In this document: in pieces, positions 1-8,191 of the stretch
How positions within the stretch are numbered: position 1 is the first letter of the stretch
Layout of the letters: each line of letters begins with the position of its first letter
Source: Oscillospiraceae bacterium
GTDB taxonomy: Bacteria; Bacillota; Clostridia; Oscillospirales; Oscillospiraceae
DNA length: 64,000 nucleotides
Direction: 5' to 3'
NCBI GenBank assembly: GCA_017398725.1
Contig: JAFQFA010000010.1
Span: 1-64,000, forward strand
Made by a program: the position numbers and the translations under genes
Notes under the pieces: generated by a model
Seen by the model: only the letters and a program-made list of their open reading frames with translations
Database searches by the model: none
Told to the model about the DNA's origin: nothing

Positions 1-1
1 G

Positions 2-766
2 CTGGAGCTGGTTGAGATGGAGATCCGTGAGACTCTGTCCTTCTACGAGTTCCCCGGCGACGACATCCCCGTTGTTAAGGGCTCCGCTCTGAACGCTCTG
101 ATCTCCGAGTCCAACGATCCCAATGCTCCCGAGTATGCTTGCATCAAGGAGCTGATGGACGCAGTTGACAACTATATCCCCACTCCTGACCGTAAGGCTG
201 ACCAGCCCTTCCTGATGCCCGTTGAGGACGTGTTCACCATCTCCGGCCGTGGTACTGTTGCTACCGGTCGTGTTGAGCGTGGCCAGATCAACAAGAACGA
301 GCAGGTCGAGATCGTCGGTCTGCAGGAAGAGAAGAAGTCCACTGTCGTTACCGACATCGAAATGTTCCACAAGCTGCTGGACTACGCAGAAGCTGGTGAC
401 AACATCGGTGCTCTGCTGCGTGGTGTTGACAAGAAGGAAATCGAGCGCGGCCAGGTTCTGTGCAAGCCCGGTTCCATCAACCCCCTGACCAAGTTCGCCG
501 GTCAGGTCTACGTCCTGTCCAAGGAAGAAGGCGGCCGTCATACTCCCTTCTTCAACAACTACCGTCCTCAGTTCTACTTCCGTACCACTGACGTTACCGG
601 TATCATCTCCCTGCCCGAGGGCGTTGAGATGTGCATGCCCGGCGACAACGTCGTGATGAACGTTGAGCTGATCACCCCCATCGCTATCGAGAAGGGCCTG
701 CGTTTCGCTATCCGTGAGGGTGGCCGTACCGTCGGTTCCGGCGTTGTTACCGAGATCTTCGAGTAA
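2..766 (+). CDS. tuf: Elongation factor Tu, C-terminal part (5' end outside window)
   Basis: EF-Tu is the GTPase that brings aminoacyl-tRNA to the ribosome. The visible 254 codons begin inside the G domain, near its end ([17 protein letters not shown]), and cover domains II and III, including the domain II segment with [13 protein letters not shown] and the domain III segment GGRHTPFF followed by [14 protein letters not shown]. The last residues VVTEIFE are the usual EF-Tu C-terminus. Codon use is strongly biased (Lys AAG, Gly GGT/GGC), as in very highly expressed genes. The 5' part lies beyond the window edge. A strong terminator follows directly. Confidence 0.98.
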   Translation: MELVEMEIRETLSFYEFPGDDIPVVKGSALNALISESNDPNAPEYACIKELMDAVDNYIPTPDRKADQPFLMPVEDVFTISGRGTVATGRVERGQINKNEQVEIVGLQEEKKSTVVTDIEMFHKLLDYAEAGDNIGALLRGVDKKEIERGQVLCKPGSINPLTKFAGQVYVLSKEEGGRHTPFFNNYRPQFYFRTTDVTGIISLPEGVEMCMPGDNVVMNVELITPIAIEKGLRFAIREGGRTVGSGVVTEIFE

Positions 767-788
767 TTCGCTGCTTGAAAGCTAATAG

Positions 789-820
789 AATCTCCCGGTC
801 TTCGGACCGGGAGATTTTTT
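789..820 (+). terminator. Rho-independent terminator of tuf
   Basis: A perfect 12-bp stem (789-800 with 805-816) closes on a TTCG tetraloop and runs into a T tract at 815-820. It ends the tuf transcript before the DUF1538 promoter. Confidence 0.95.
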
Positions 821-849
821 AATTTTTTATGTCTTTTTGCTTTTAGGGG

Positions 850-878
850 TTGGCACGGCAATCGCATTTTGTTATAAT
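850..878 (+). promoter_or_regulatory. Sigma-A-type promoter of the DUF1538/P-II operon
   Basis: TTGGCA (850-855), a 17-bp spacer and TATAAT (873-878). It lies between the tuf terminator and the GTG start at 908. Confidence 0.8.
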
Positions 879-907
879 AAAGAAAAAAGAAAGGCAGGTG
901 AGGCAGC

Positions 908-2431
908 GTGAAGGAGCTCGGGGCAAAAATTAAAGAAGCTTTGGTCTCTGCACTTCCCATTACGGCTATTGTATATATCGTCGCGCTGCTTCCTTGGTTC
1001 GACTTTTCCTTTGTGGAATTGATCACCTTCGGCATCAGCGCAATTTTGCTGATCCTCGGTATCGGATTTTTTAATATGGGTGCGGATCTGGCGATGACTC
1101 CTATGGGAACTGCTGTGGGTGCAGGCCTTTCCAAACAGCGTAAGCTTTGGCTGCTTCTGAGTGTTTGCTTTGTGATGGGTGTGCTGATTACCGTGGCAGA
1201 GCCGGATCTTCAGGTGCTTGCCAATCAGGTCAGCTCTGTTATGGACGGGGATTTGTTAATCTATACGGTGGGCTTCGGCGTCGGTGCTTTTTTGTTGACT
1301 GCGATTTTGCGCATCGTATTCCACCGCCGACTTTCCAATATCCTGATGCTTTTTTATATGCTTCTGTTTGCCCTGTCTCTGCTTTTGGCTGTCAATGAAA
1401 AGCTGGATCTGCTGCCTATGGCCTTTGATTCCGGCGGTGTTACCACCGGCCCGATCACTGTGCCGTTTATTATGGCGCTGGGTGTTGGTATTTCCGGCGT
1501 TTTAGGTGACCGGCACTCCAAAGAAAACAGCTTTGGTCTGGTTGCCCTTTGCTCGATTGGCCCGATTTTAGCGGTTCTGCTTTTGGGTCTCTTCTCCAAT
1601 GGAAACCTTACCTACCCGGAGCCCGCTTACCCGATGTCCGATGATATTACCGGTGCGTTTTTGCATGCTGCCGGCGTTGTGGCGCAAAATGTTGGTAAGG
1701 CGCTTGGATTGATCGTGGTATTCTTCGTTATTTGCCAGTTTGCATTTTTGCGGCTGCGCAAACGCCAACTGCTTCGAATCGGCATGGGCGTGGTGTTTAC
1801 CTATGTTGGACTTGTATTGTTCTTAACCAGTGTAGAGGTAGGCTTCATGCCGATCGGCTACAAGTTGGGTGAAAGCATGGCACAGGTTAACCGGTGGCTG
1901 TTGATTCCTTTGGGATTAGTCATGGGCGTTCTGGTGGTCCTTGCAGAGCCTGCCATCCATGTACTCAATCAGCAGGTAGAGCAGATTACCAGCGGCTATG
2001 TTACCAAGCGATCCATGCTGATCGGCTTATGTATTGGCGTAGGTGCTGCAATTATGCTGTCTGCCATTCGCATTGTTTTTGATTTTTCTATTACCTATTA
2101 TATCATCCCCGGTTACTTTATTTCTCTGGCGCTGTCGTTATTTGTGCCGCCGGTTTATACGGCCATTGCCTTTGACTCCGGTGGCGTTGCCAGCGGCCCG
2201 ATGACTTCCGGCTTTATTTTGCCCTTCGCCATTGGCGCTTGTGTGGGGGTGCAGGGTGCGGATGCAGTGTTACGGGATGCTTTTGGCGTGGTGGCGCTGG
2301 TTGCCATGACTCCGCTGATTACCATTCAGCTGCTGGGCTTTAAAGCGATTGTTTCCAAGCGAGTCCGGGAACGCCGGGCTATGAAGCGGATACTCAGCGC
2401 GGATGACCAGCAGATCATTGATTTTCTGTAA
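908..2431 (+). CDS. DUF1538 family membrane protein, internally duplicated
   Basis: A 507-residue polytopic membrane protein of the DUF1538 family, function unknown. It is built from two homologous halves offset by about 249 residues. The AEP motif recurs at residues 97-99 and 346-348, each followed by VL and then a QV pair. An RIVF segment recurs at 135-138 and 388-391. The signature AFDSGGV recurs at 172-178 and 421-427, each followed by GP and a Thr. This is the two-repeat architecture common in transporters; a transport role is inference. The start is GTG, with AGGTGAGG at 896-903. Two P-II-like genes follow at once, suggesting that they regulate it. Confidence 0.85.
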   Translation: MKELGAKIKEALVSALPITAIVYIVALLPWFDFSFVELITFGISAILLILGIGFFNMGADLAMTPMGTAVGAGLSKQRKLWLLLSVCFVMGVLITVAEPDLQVLANQVSSVMDGDLLIYTVGFGVGAFLLTAILRIVFHRRLSNILMLFYMLLFALSLLLAVNEKLDLLPMAFDSGGVTTGPITVPFIMALGVGISGVLGDRHSKENSFGLVALCSIGPILAVLLLGLFSNGNLTYPEPAYPMSDDITGAFLHAAGVVAQNVGKALGLIVVFFVICQFAFLRLRKRQLLRIGMGVVFTYVGLVLFLTSVEVGFMPIGYKLGESMAQVNRWLLIPLGLVMGVLVVLAEPAIHVLNQQVEQITSGYVTKRSMLIGLCIGVGAAIMLSAIRIVFDFSITYYIIPGYFISLALSLFVPPVYTAIAFDSGGVASGPMTSGFILPFAIGACVGVQGADAVLRDAFGVVALVAMTPLITIQLLGFKAIVSKRVRERRAMKRILSADDQQIIDFL

Positions 2432-2448
2432 GAAAAGGAGGAGCGACT

Positions 2449-2823
2449 ATGGCAAATGCTGTGAAAGAAACGGATATTAAAAAACTGAAGCTGATCATTA
2501 CTGTCGTAGATCGTTCCAAGGCAGAATTCTACATGGATGTGCTGAGCCAGTTTGAAGTTAACTGCCAGTTGTTTACCGGTGGTATCGGCACGGCAACATC
2601 AGATCTTGTAGATCTGCTGGGTTTGAACATTCAGAAGGCAGTGCTTCTGAGTGTTGCCCGGGAAGATCGGGTGGAAGAGGTCATGGCCTGTCTGGAGGAT
2701 AAATTCTCCACCATCAAAAACGGAAAGGGCATCAGCTTTGCGGTGCCAATGAGCAGTGTGATCGGCGTGAACATGTATCAGTTTCTAAGTAATAACAAGC
2801 AGGGGAAGGAGGGCTTAATGTGA
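2449..2823 (+). CDS. P-II-like regulatory protein (first of two)
   Basis: A 124-residue protein with a P-II/GlnB-like ferredoxin fold pattern: a first strand KLKLIITVVDRSKAEFYMDV, a central strand KAVLLSVARED and a C-terminal strand ISFAVPMSSVIGV. It lacks the classic T-loop sequence with a uridylylatable Tyr, so it is P-II-like rather than GlnB. AAAGGAGG precedes the ATG. It sits 17 nt after the DUF1538 gene and overlaps the next P-II-like gene by 4 nt, implying translational coupling. The ligand is unknown; an adenylyl nucleotide is a guess from the family. Confidence 0.75.
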   Translation: MANAVKETDIKKLKLIITVVDRSKAEFYMDVLSQFEVNCQLFTGGIGTATSDLVDLLGLNIQKAVLLSVAREDRVEEVMACLEDKFSTIKNGKGISFAVPMSSVIGVNMYQFLSNNKQGKEGLM

Positions 2824-3152
2824 AAACAGAAAACCATGAAGTGATATTTGCCATCGTCAATGCCGGCTTTGCGGATGAAGCAATGGCGGTTGCGCGAGGG
2901 CAGGGTGCCCGAGGTGGCACGATCTTAAATGCCCGTGGTGTGGCTCGGGAACAGGAAGCCGCTTTCTTTGGCGTTACGATCCACCCGGAAAAAGAAATTC
3001 TGATGCTGGTTGTGGAGAAAAGTGTTCGCAATCCGATTCTCAATGCCCTCTACACCCAAATGGGTATGGATAAAAAGGCACAGGGTATCGTGTTTTCTTT
3101 ACCGGTGTCTGATGTGGCAGGTCTGGCACCCTTGCCGGAAATGAAAGAATAA
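2820..3152 (+). CDS. P-II family protein (second of two)
   Basis: A 110-residue P-II superfamily protein. Residues 6-35 match the first P-II strand and helix (FAIVNAGFADEAM), then a GARGGTILNARG loop in the T-loop region, and a B-loop-like strand EILMLVVEKS. It is closer to canonical P-II than its neighbour, and the two differ in sequence, so they may form different trimers or mixed ones. The start is GTG overlapping the TGA of the upstream gene, with AGGAGGG at 2807-2813. It is the last gene before a terminator. Confidence 0.8.
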   Translation: MKTENHEVIFAIVNAGFADEAMAVARGQGARGGTILNARGVAREQEAAFFGVTIHPEKEILMLVVEKSVRNPILNALYTQMGMDKKAQGIVFSLPVSDVAGLAPLPEMKE

Positions 3153-3156
3153 GAAT

Positions 3157-3191
3157 AACCGCACTGTGGGTTCACAGTGCGGTTTGCTTTT
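3157..3191. terminator. Terminator between the P-II operon and rnpB (probably bidirectional)
   Basis: A perfect 12-bp stem (3157-3168 with 3173-3184), loop GGTT, followed by TGCTTTTT on the plus strand. It lies between the convergent P-II operon and rnpB, so it may stop both; the minus-strand T-run is weaker. Confidence 0.88.
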
Positions 3192-3197
3192 TAAATG

Positions 3198-3558
3198 CGA
3201 CACAAGTCTGTAAGCCGGGTTCTGTTTTGACAGCCATCTATCTAGCCCCGTAATCGCTCACGGGATCAAGCCGCCTCCTCGAAGCGGTCGGGCCAACCTA
3301 TATGCTTCTCCACGGCGTTGCTCCGGATAGAGTTTACAGCACCGGCATGTCTCCATGCGGCGAGTGGGCTCTTACCCCACTTTTTCACCCTTACCTCACC
3401 TTGCCGACGAATCGGCAGGTCGGGGCGGTATCTCTCTGTTGCACTTGTCCTAGGGTCACCCCCGGCAGGCGTTACCTGTTATCCTTGCCCTTTGGAGCCC
3501 GGACTTTCCTCACCCGGGCGCTTTCGCGCACCGGCCGCGGCTGTCCAACTTGGTCGCC
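3198..3558 (-). ncRNA. rnpB: RNase P RNA, class A
   Basis: The catalytic RNA that trims tRNA 5' ends. Read on the minus strand it shows the conserved blocks in order: GAGGAAAGTCCGGGCTCC near the 5' end (about 3496-3513), then the AGGGTGAAA segment, the AGAGCCCAC segment, and the 3' block ACAGAACCCGGCTTA (about 3211-3225). The length of about 360 nt is normal for class A. The 5' end is placed from the promoter and is accurate to a few bases; the 3' end is placed from the family and the adjacent terminator. Confidence 0.95.
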
Positions 3559-3563
3559 CCCAT

Positions 3564-3592
3564 ATTGTACCCTAAGAGGCAGCGGTTGTCAA
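3564..3592 (-). promoter_or_regulatory. Promoter of rnpB
   Basis: On the minus strand: TTGACA (3592-3587), a 17-bp spacer and TACAAT (3569-3564). This puts the RNA start near 3558. Its -35 lies only 5 bp from the -35 of the divergent murD promoter. Confidence 0.88.
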
Positions 3593-3597
3593 ATATC

Positions 3598-3626
3598 TTG
3601 CAAATTCTTTTCAAGCGGGGTATAAT
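3598..3626 (+). promoter_or_regulatory. Promoter of murD operon
   Basis: TTGCAA (3598-3603), a 17-bp spacer and TATAAT (3621-3626). Transcription would begin near 3633, which makes the ATG at 3637 effectively leaderless and favours the downstream murD start. Confidence 0.85.
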
Positions 3627-3663
3627 ATAAAACAACATGGAATTTGCACAGGAGTATATGCAA

Positions 3664-5025
3664 ATGGATTTTGATGCTTATTTTCGTTCTCTGCAGGGAA
3701 AGCATATTGCTGTCCTTGGCCTCGGTGTCAGCAACCGACCGCTGGTAAAGCTGCTTCTTTCTTACGGCTGCACCGTCACAGGTTGCGACCGTACTCCCCG
3801 GGAGAAACTGGATCCGCAGGTGCTGGAACTGGAAAAGGAAGGCTGCATGCTCTCTTTGGGGGAAGGCTATTTGGATGATGTGACTGCGGATGTGGTGTTC
3901 CGCACCCCCGGTATGCACCCGGCGATTCCCGGGATTTGTCGCCTGCGGGAAAGAGGCGCGGAAATCACCAGCGAGATGGAAGTATTTTTCGAGCTGTGTC
4001 CGTGTCCCATTATCGCGGTCACCGGCTCAGATGGAAAGACCACAACCACCACCCTGATTGCCGAAATGCTGAAAGCAGAGGGGAAAACTGTTTGGTTGGG
4101 CGGCAATATCGGCACGCCGCTACTGCCTGTTTGCAACCGGATTCGTCCGGAGGATTACGCGGTGGTGGAGCTCAGCTCTTTCCAATTGATGGATATGCGC
4201 CGCAGCGCCTGTAGGGCACTCATTACCAATTTGGCACCGAACCATTTGGATGTCCATAAGGATATGCAGGAGTATGTGGAGGCCAAAAAGAATGTTTACC
4301 GTTTTCAGAATGCACAGGGTCTGCTGGTCATCAATGGAGATAATGACCTGACGGCACCCTTGCAGGGAAACGGTACCACCGAATCTTTCTCTAAACAGGG
4401 TAAGCCCGGCAGCCGGGTGGTGCTGGATGGAAACCGGATTCTTCGGGACGGTACATTTGTTTTAAACGCAGAGGATATTTTGCTGCCGGGTGCGCATAAC
4501 ATAGAAAACTATATGGCAGCAATTTTGATGGTCGAAGGCCTAATCAGCGATGAAACCGTTCGCAAGGTGGCAAAGACCTTTGGCGGCGTGGAACACCGGA
4601 TCGAATTGGTGCGGGTCAAAGACGGCGTGCGCTACTATAACGATTCGATTGCATCCTCTCCAAGCCGTACCGTTGCCGGTCTTCGCAGCTTTTCCAAAAA
4701 GGTGATCTTGATTGCCGGTGGCTACGATAAGAAAATTCCCTTTGCGGAGTTGGGACCTGAGATCTGTACCCGCGCCAAAGCGGTGTACCTAAATGGCGCT
4801 ACCGGTCCTGCCATCAAAGCAGCCATCGAGGCCTCCTCCAACTATATGCCCGGCTGTCCTGAATTGGTGGTGTGCGAAGGGTTTGCAGATGCAGTGGCAC
4901 AGGCTTGCGCAAGAGCGGCATCCGGAGATGTGGTGCTCATGAGTCCTGCCTGTGCGGCCTTTGATCAGTTTAAAAACTTTGCAGAGCGAGGCAATTTCTT
5001 CAAAAAAATGATTATGGAGCTGTAA
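3664..5025 (+). CDS. murD: UDP-N-acetylmuramoyl-L-alanine--D-glutamate ligase
   Basis: MurD adds D-glutamate to UDP-MurNAc-L-Ala in the cytoplasmic stage of peptidoglycan synthesis. The sequence has the N-terminal Rossmann-like nucleotide-sugar domain (HIAVLGLGVSNRPL), the Mur ligase ATP loop TGSDGKTTTTT, and the central EHRIELV motif of the C-terminal domain. The frame is open from 3637, but that ATG lies 11 nt after the -10 box without a ribosome site. AGGAG at 3650-3654 serves ATG 3664 (9-nt spacing), or less well ATG 3658. Length is about 453 residues, normal for MurD. ispD follows after 4 nt. Confidence 0.96.
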   Translation: MDFDAYFRSLQGKHIAVLGLGVSNRPLVKLLLSYGCTVTGCDRTPREKLDPQVLELEKEGCMLSLGEGYLDDVTADVVFRTPGMHPAIPGICRLRERGAEITSEMEVFFELCPCPIIAVTGSDGKTTTTTLIAEMLKAEGKTVWLGGNIGTPLLPVCNRIRPEDYAVVELSSFQLMDMRRSACRALITNLAPNHLDVHKDMQEYVEAKKNVYRFQNAQGLLVINGDNDLTAPLQGNGTTESFSKQGKPGSRVVLDGNRILRDGTFVLNAEDILLPGAHNIENYMAAILMVEGLISDETVRKVAKTFGGVEHRIELVRVKDGVRYYNDSIASSPSRTVAGLRSFSKKVILIAGGYDKKIPFAELGPEICTRAKAVYLNGATGPAIKAAIEASSNYMPGCPELVVCEGFADAVAQACARAASGDVVLMSPACAAFDQFKNFAERGNFFKKMIMEL

Positions 5026-5029
5026 AAGC

Positions 5030-5752
5030 ATGAAGATTACGAAAGTCACCCGGCAGATCCGGAAGCTTCTGCCACTGAAACCTTGCGGTGCGGTGATCGT
5101 GGCGGCAGGCAATGCCACGCGAATGGGCGGTATCGATAAGATCATGGCAACCATTGATCATGAACCCATGATCCTGCGTACCGTCCGCGCTTTTCAAAAT
5201 AGCGATGTGGTCCGGCAAATCGTCATTGTGACCCGGCAGGATCTGATTTTGCAGGTGATGGACTTGTGCAGTGGCTTTGATAAAGTGCGTGCTGTTGTTG
5301 CAGGCGGGGATGACCGGGTGCAGTCTGTTCGTGCCGGTTTGCAGGCGTTGTCCGGTGAGATCAAACTGGTGGCAATCCATGACGGTGCGCGCCCCTTTGT
5401 TTCCAATGCGGTCATCGACAGGACGGTCCGTGCAGCCAACACCTATGCCGCGGCAGCGCCCGGCATTCCTGTAAAGGATACTGTCAAGGTGGTTCAGGGA
5501 GGCGTTGTCATCACCACGCCGGAGCGCAAATACCTGCAAGCAATTCAAACACCTCAGGTGTTTGATGTGGATATTTTGAAAGGTGCACTGAAAAAGGCGG
5601 TTCTGGAAAAGGCACCTATTACAGACGATTGCTCCGCGGTAGAGCGGTTGGGTATGTCTGTTAAGATCGTAGAAGGTGATGAACGGAACATTAAAATCAC
5701 CACACCCATGGATCTGCAGCTGGCACAGCTGCTTGCAAAGGAGATTTTATGA
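5030..5752 (+). CDS. ispD: 2-C-methyl-D-erythritol 4-phosphate cytidylyltransferase
   Basis: IspD makes CDP-methylerythritol in the non-mevalonate isoprenoid pathway. The nucleotide-binding loop is [13 protein letters not shown] near residues 25-37, later HDGARPFV and the substrate segment TPQVFDVD. The 240-residue length is typical, with a somewhat long N-terminus before the loop. It overlaps ispF by 4 nt (ATGA). Placement with murD links isoprenoid (undecaprenyl) supply to wall synthesis. Confidence 0.95.
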   Translation: MKITKVTRQIRKLLPLKPCGAVIVAAGNATRMGGIDKIMATIDHEPMILRTVRAFQNSDVVRQIVIVTRQDLILQVMDLCSGFDKVRAVVAGGDDRVQSVRAGLQALSGEIKLVAIHDGARPFVSNAVIDRTVRAANTYAAAAPGIPVKDTVKVVQGGVVITTPERKYLQAIQTPQVFDVDILKGALKKAVLEKAPITDDCSAVERLGMSVKIVEGDERNIKITTPMDLQLAQLLAKEIL

Positions 5753-6222
5753 GAATCGGTCACGGCTATGATGTGCACCGTTTGGTGCCGGAAAGAGACC
5801 TGATCCTTGGAGGCGTAAAGATCCCCTACGAACTGGGGCTTCTGGGACATTCGGATGCGGACGTTCTTTTGCACGCGGTGATGGATGCGCTGCTGGGGGC
5901 AGCGGGGCTTCGGGATATCGGCTATCATTTTCCGGACACAGACCCCGCTTACAAAGGCGCGGATTCCGGTAAGCTTCTTCGCACGGTGGGCGGAATGCTT
6001 TGGGAAAAAGGGTATCGGGTCGGCAATATCGATGTGACCATGATTGCCCAAAAGCCAAAGCTGAAAGATTACATTCCTCAGATGCAGGAAAATATTGCAG
6101 CTTGCTTACAGATCGAAACAGATCGGGTCAACGTGAAAGCGACCACGGAAGAACACCTAGGATTTACTGGAGACGGAAGTGGTATGCGCTGCCATGCAGT
6201 GTGCCTGCTGGAGGAACGGTAA
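5749..6222 (+). CDS. ispF: 2-C-methyl-D-erythritol 2,4-cyclodiphosphate synthase
   Basis: IspF cyclises CDP-methylerythritol phosphate to the 2,4-cyclodiphosphate, the step two after IspD. The metal-binding N-terminus [11 protein letters not shown], the [21 protein letters not shown] segment and the C-terminal [14 protein letters not shown] motif are all present. At 157 residues it is full length. IspE, the intervening kinase, is not encoded nearby. The gene starts inside the ispD stop and is followed at once by the VanZ gene. Confidence 0.96.
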   Translation: MRIGHGYDVHRLVPERDLILGGVKIPYELGLLGHSDADVLLHAVMDALLGAAGLRDIGYHFPDTDPAYKGADSGKLLRTVGGMLWEKGYRVGNIDVTMIAQKPKLKDYIPQMQENIAACLQIETDRVNVKATTEEHLGFTGDGSGMRCHAVCLLEER

Positions 6223-6681
6223 ATGGCATCCCCTGCAAAAAGAAGCGCCGGGCAAGTTCTGCTGCGGCTGGGGTTTGTGGTATATTGTCTGTGGATGCTT
6301 TGGCTTTTGTTTGGCCAGCGCATGGGAACGCAGGTGTATACCCAGCAGCTTGCTGACCGGATAAACCTTGTGCCTTTTGCTACAATGCGCCGGTATTTTC
6401 CTCTGTTATCCGGTGAAAAAGGCTGGTATTTGCAGCGCCACGCTATTATAAATCTTGTTGGGAATGTGGTGATGTTTATACCACTCAGCTTCTGTATAAT
6501 CCGGATATTCCCAAGATTTTATGGGTTTTTCAGAACATTTTTACTATGTTTGATTTTGATCATAGCGGTGGAGACGGTCCAGTATTTTACCATGCTGGGC
6601 ACATGCGATATTGACGATCTGATTCTGAATATGCTGGGCGTCAGTATTGGCGGTCTGCTTGGTAAAATAAAAAGACATTAA
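6223..6681 (+). CDS. VanZ family membrane protein
   Basis: A 152-residue protein with four likely membrane helices (about residues 10-28, 72-92, 95-118 and 125-146) and the VanZ-like features NLVPFATMRRY, NLVGNVVMFIPL and the C-terminal CDIDDLILNMLGVSIGGLLG. VanZ proteins are linked to low-level teicoplanin resistance in enterococci, but most chromosomal members have no known role. It starts directly after the ispF stop and ends before a strong hairpin. Confidence 0.85.
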   Translation: MASPAKRSAGQVLLRLGFVVYCLWMLWLLFGQRMGTQVYTQQLADRINLVPFATMRRYFPLLSGEKGWYLQRHAIINLVGNVVMFIPLSFCIIRIFPRFYGFFRTFLLCLILIIAVETVQYFTMLGTCDIDDLILNMLGVSIGGLLGKIKRH

Positions 6682-6690
6682 CGATTTTTT

Positions 6691-6722
6691 CCTCCCGGGC
6701 ATAGGTTAGCCCGGGAGGTTTT
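6691..6722 (+). terminator. Hairpin terminator whose 3' arm holds the next gene's ribosome site
   Basis: CCTCCCGGGC (6691-6700) pairs with GCCCGGGAGG (6709-6718) over an 8-nt loop, followed by TTTT. The GGAGG of the right arm lies 9 nt before the ATG at 6728, so the hairpin both ends the upstream operon and could mask the downstream Shine-Dalgarno. Confidence 0.8.
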
Positions 6723-6727
6723 GCTTT

Positions 6728-6982
6728 ATGAAATATTGCCTGATAACATTTCGCTCTGTGACACCGGCGCAGCGGGGAGATAGCCTGCTGCGGAAGGCAG
6801 GTATTTCCTGCACTTTGGGTCGCACACCACGGCCGATGGAGGAGCAGGGCTGCGGATATAGTTTGCGGCTTCGTCCTGTAGATGGAGCTCGGGCTGCCGG
6901 TATTTTGCGGCAGCATCAAATTCCTTTCCGGAAGGTGTATCTTTGGTCTGAAAATAACCCGCCGGAGGAGATGCTGGTATGA
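6728..6982 (+). CDS. DUF3343 protein (putative Se/S carrier-like)
   Basis: An 84-residue protein of the DUF3343 family. It opens with a beta strand [12 protein letters not shown], then a helix [15 protein letters not shown], and later a CGYSLRL segment with a lone Cys near residue 42. Members often sit beside selenium or sulfur trafficking genes and are described as putative Se/S carriers; the biochemistry is not settled. Here it overlaps by 4 nt a cysteine-desulfurase-like gene, which supports that view. The ribosome site GGAGG lies in the stem of the upstream hairpin. Confidence 0.82.
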   Translation: MKYCLITFRSVTPAQRGDSLLRKAGISCTLGRTPRPMEEQGCGYSLRLRPVDGARAAGILRQHQIPFRKVYLWSENNPPEEMLV

Positions 6983-8079
6983 TCTATTTGGATCACGGCG
7001 CTACCTCTTTCCCAAAACCGGCACCGGTGGCTGCGGCAGCCGCTCGGGCCATGAAGACCTGCGCAAATCCGGGGCGTGGTGGCCACAAACCGGCAATGGA
7101 AGCGGCAAAGACTGTGTTTGCCTGCAGAGAGCGGGCGGGCAAAATGTTTGATTGCGAGCCCGAACAGGTGGTCTTCACCTCCAATTGCACCCACGGACTG
7201 AACATTGCGATCCGCACCTTAGTCAAGCCGGGAGATCCGGTGGTGATATCCGGGTTTGAACACAACGCGGTAGTGCGTCCGCTTTACGGACTCGGCGGGG
7301 ATATCCGGGTAGCGGGCCGACGGCTGTTTGACCCGGAAGATACGATTGCCTCTTTTGAAAAAGCATTACAAAAAGGTGTGAAAGCGGCGGTGTTTACCCA
7401 TATTTCCAATGTTTTCGGGTATATTTTGCCGATCGATGAGCTATCCCGACTTTGCCGGGAATATGAAGTGCCTTTTGTAATAGATGCGGCCCAATCTGCC
7501 GGCAGTGTTCCGGTGCAGCTGCAAAAAACCGGAGCGGATTTTATTGCAATGCCGGGGCATAAAGGGCTTCTGGGCCCGCAAGGGACCGGCTTGTTGCTTT
7601 GCCGTCGTGATCCGGAGCCGCTGCTGTATGGCGGCACAGGAAGCCTTTCCAAGAGTCGGAAAATGCCGGATTTTCTGCCGGATCGATTGGAGGCAGGCAC
7701 AGTAAATGTGCCCGGGATTGCGGGTTTGGAGCGGGGGATGGCGCTGGCGCAGCAAAAGATGGCGCAGTCCCATGCAGCCGCAATTCGGGAGACGGTCAGG
7801 TGCGCAGAAGGGTTAAAGAAAATGGGGCTGCGGGTCTTCTCCGGAGAAGGGCAATCCGGTACGGTCTCCTTTGTGCCGGAGGGGGATTGTGAAGCGCTGG
7901 CGGAGCGCTTGGGCAAGGCAGGTATTGCGGTTCGTGCAGGGCTGCATTGCGCGCCGTTGGCCCACGAAAGTGCCGGAACACTCCAAACCGGTACGGTCCG
8001 TGTCAGCTATGGACACGATGCAGCTCCATGGCAAACCGAGGCACTGCTGACGCAGCTGAAAACCTTTCTCAGAAGGTAA
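6979..8079 (+). CDS. Cysteine desulfurase-like class V aminotransferase
   Basis: A 366-residue PLP enzyme of the aminotransferase V family, of the subgroup related to EF2568 rather than classical NifS/IscS. It has [12 protein letters not shown] at the N-terminus, NCTHGLN, the cofactor Asp in [11 protein letters not shown] and the Schiff-base Lys in [14 protein letters not shown]. The C-terminal [12 protein letters not shown] carries the Cys that would bear persulfide or selenide. Known relatives lie in selenium-dependent hydroxylase loci. No selD or molybdenum hydroxylase is in this window, so the acceptor is unknown. It is translationally coupled to the DUF3343 gene. Confidence 0.85.
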   Translation: MIYLDHGATSFPKPAPVAAAAARAMKTCANPGRGGHKPAMEAAKTVFACRERAGKMFDCEPEQVVFTSNCTHGLNIAIRTLVKPGDPVVISGFEHNAVVRPLYGLGGDIRVAGRRLFDPEDTIASFEKALQKGVKAAVFTHISNVFGYILPIDELSRLCREYEVPFVIDAAQSAGSVPVQLQKTGADFIAMPGHKGLLGPQGTGLLLCRRDPEPLLYGGTGSLSKSRKMPDFLPDRLEAGTVNVPGIAGLERGMALAQQKMAQSHAAAIRETVRCAEGLKKMGLRVFSGEGQSGTVSFVPEGDCEALAERLGKAGIAVRAGLHCAPLAHESAGTLQTGTVRVSYGHDAAPWQTEALLTQLKTFLRR

Positions 8080-8097
8080 AAAAATTATGAATAACTA

Positions 8098-8126
8098 TTG
8101 CCATAAGCGGCCAAATCAGCTATAAT
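8098..8126 (+). promoter_or_regulatory. Promoter of the cdaA operon
   Basis: TTGCCA (8098-8103), a 17-bp spacer and TATAAT (8121-8126). It is the only strong promoter recognised ahead of the long run of genes to 24336. Confidence 0.85.
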
Positions 8127-8191
8127 AGGATAGATAATAGGCTAGTTATGTCATGCGCTCAAAAGCACTGTAGAAATGGGGGAAAACGACT

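Noticed and set aside
574..1134. A minus-strand frame across the tuf terminator and DUF1538 start
   Set aside because: Crosses a terminator and promoter, no family resemblance.
3302..3625. Two plus-strand frames over the rnpB region
   Set aside because: They lie antisense to a structured RNA gene with all conserved RNase P blocks and have no ribosome site.
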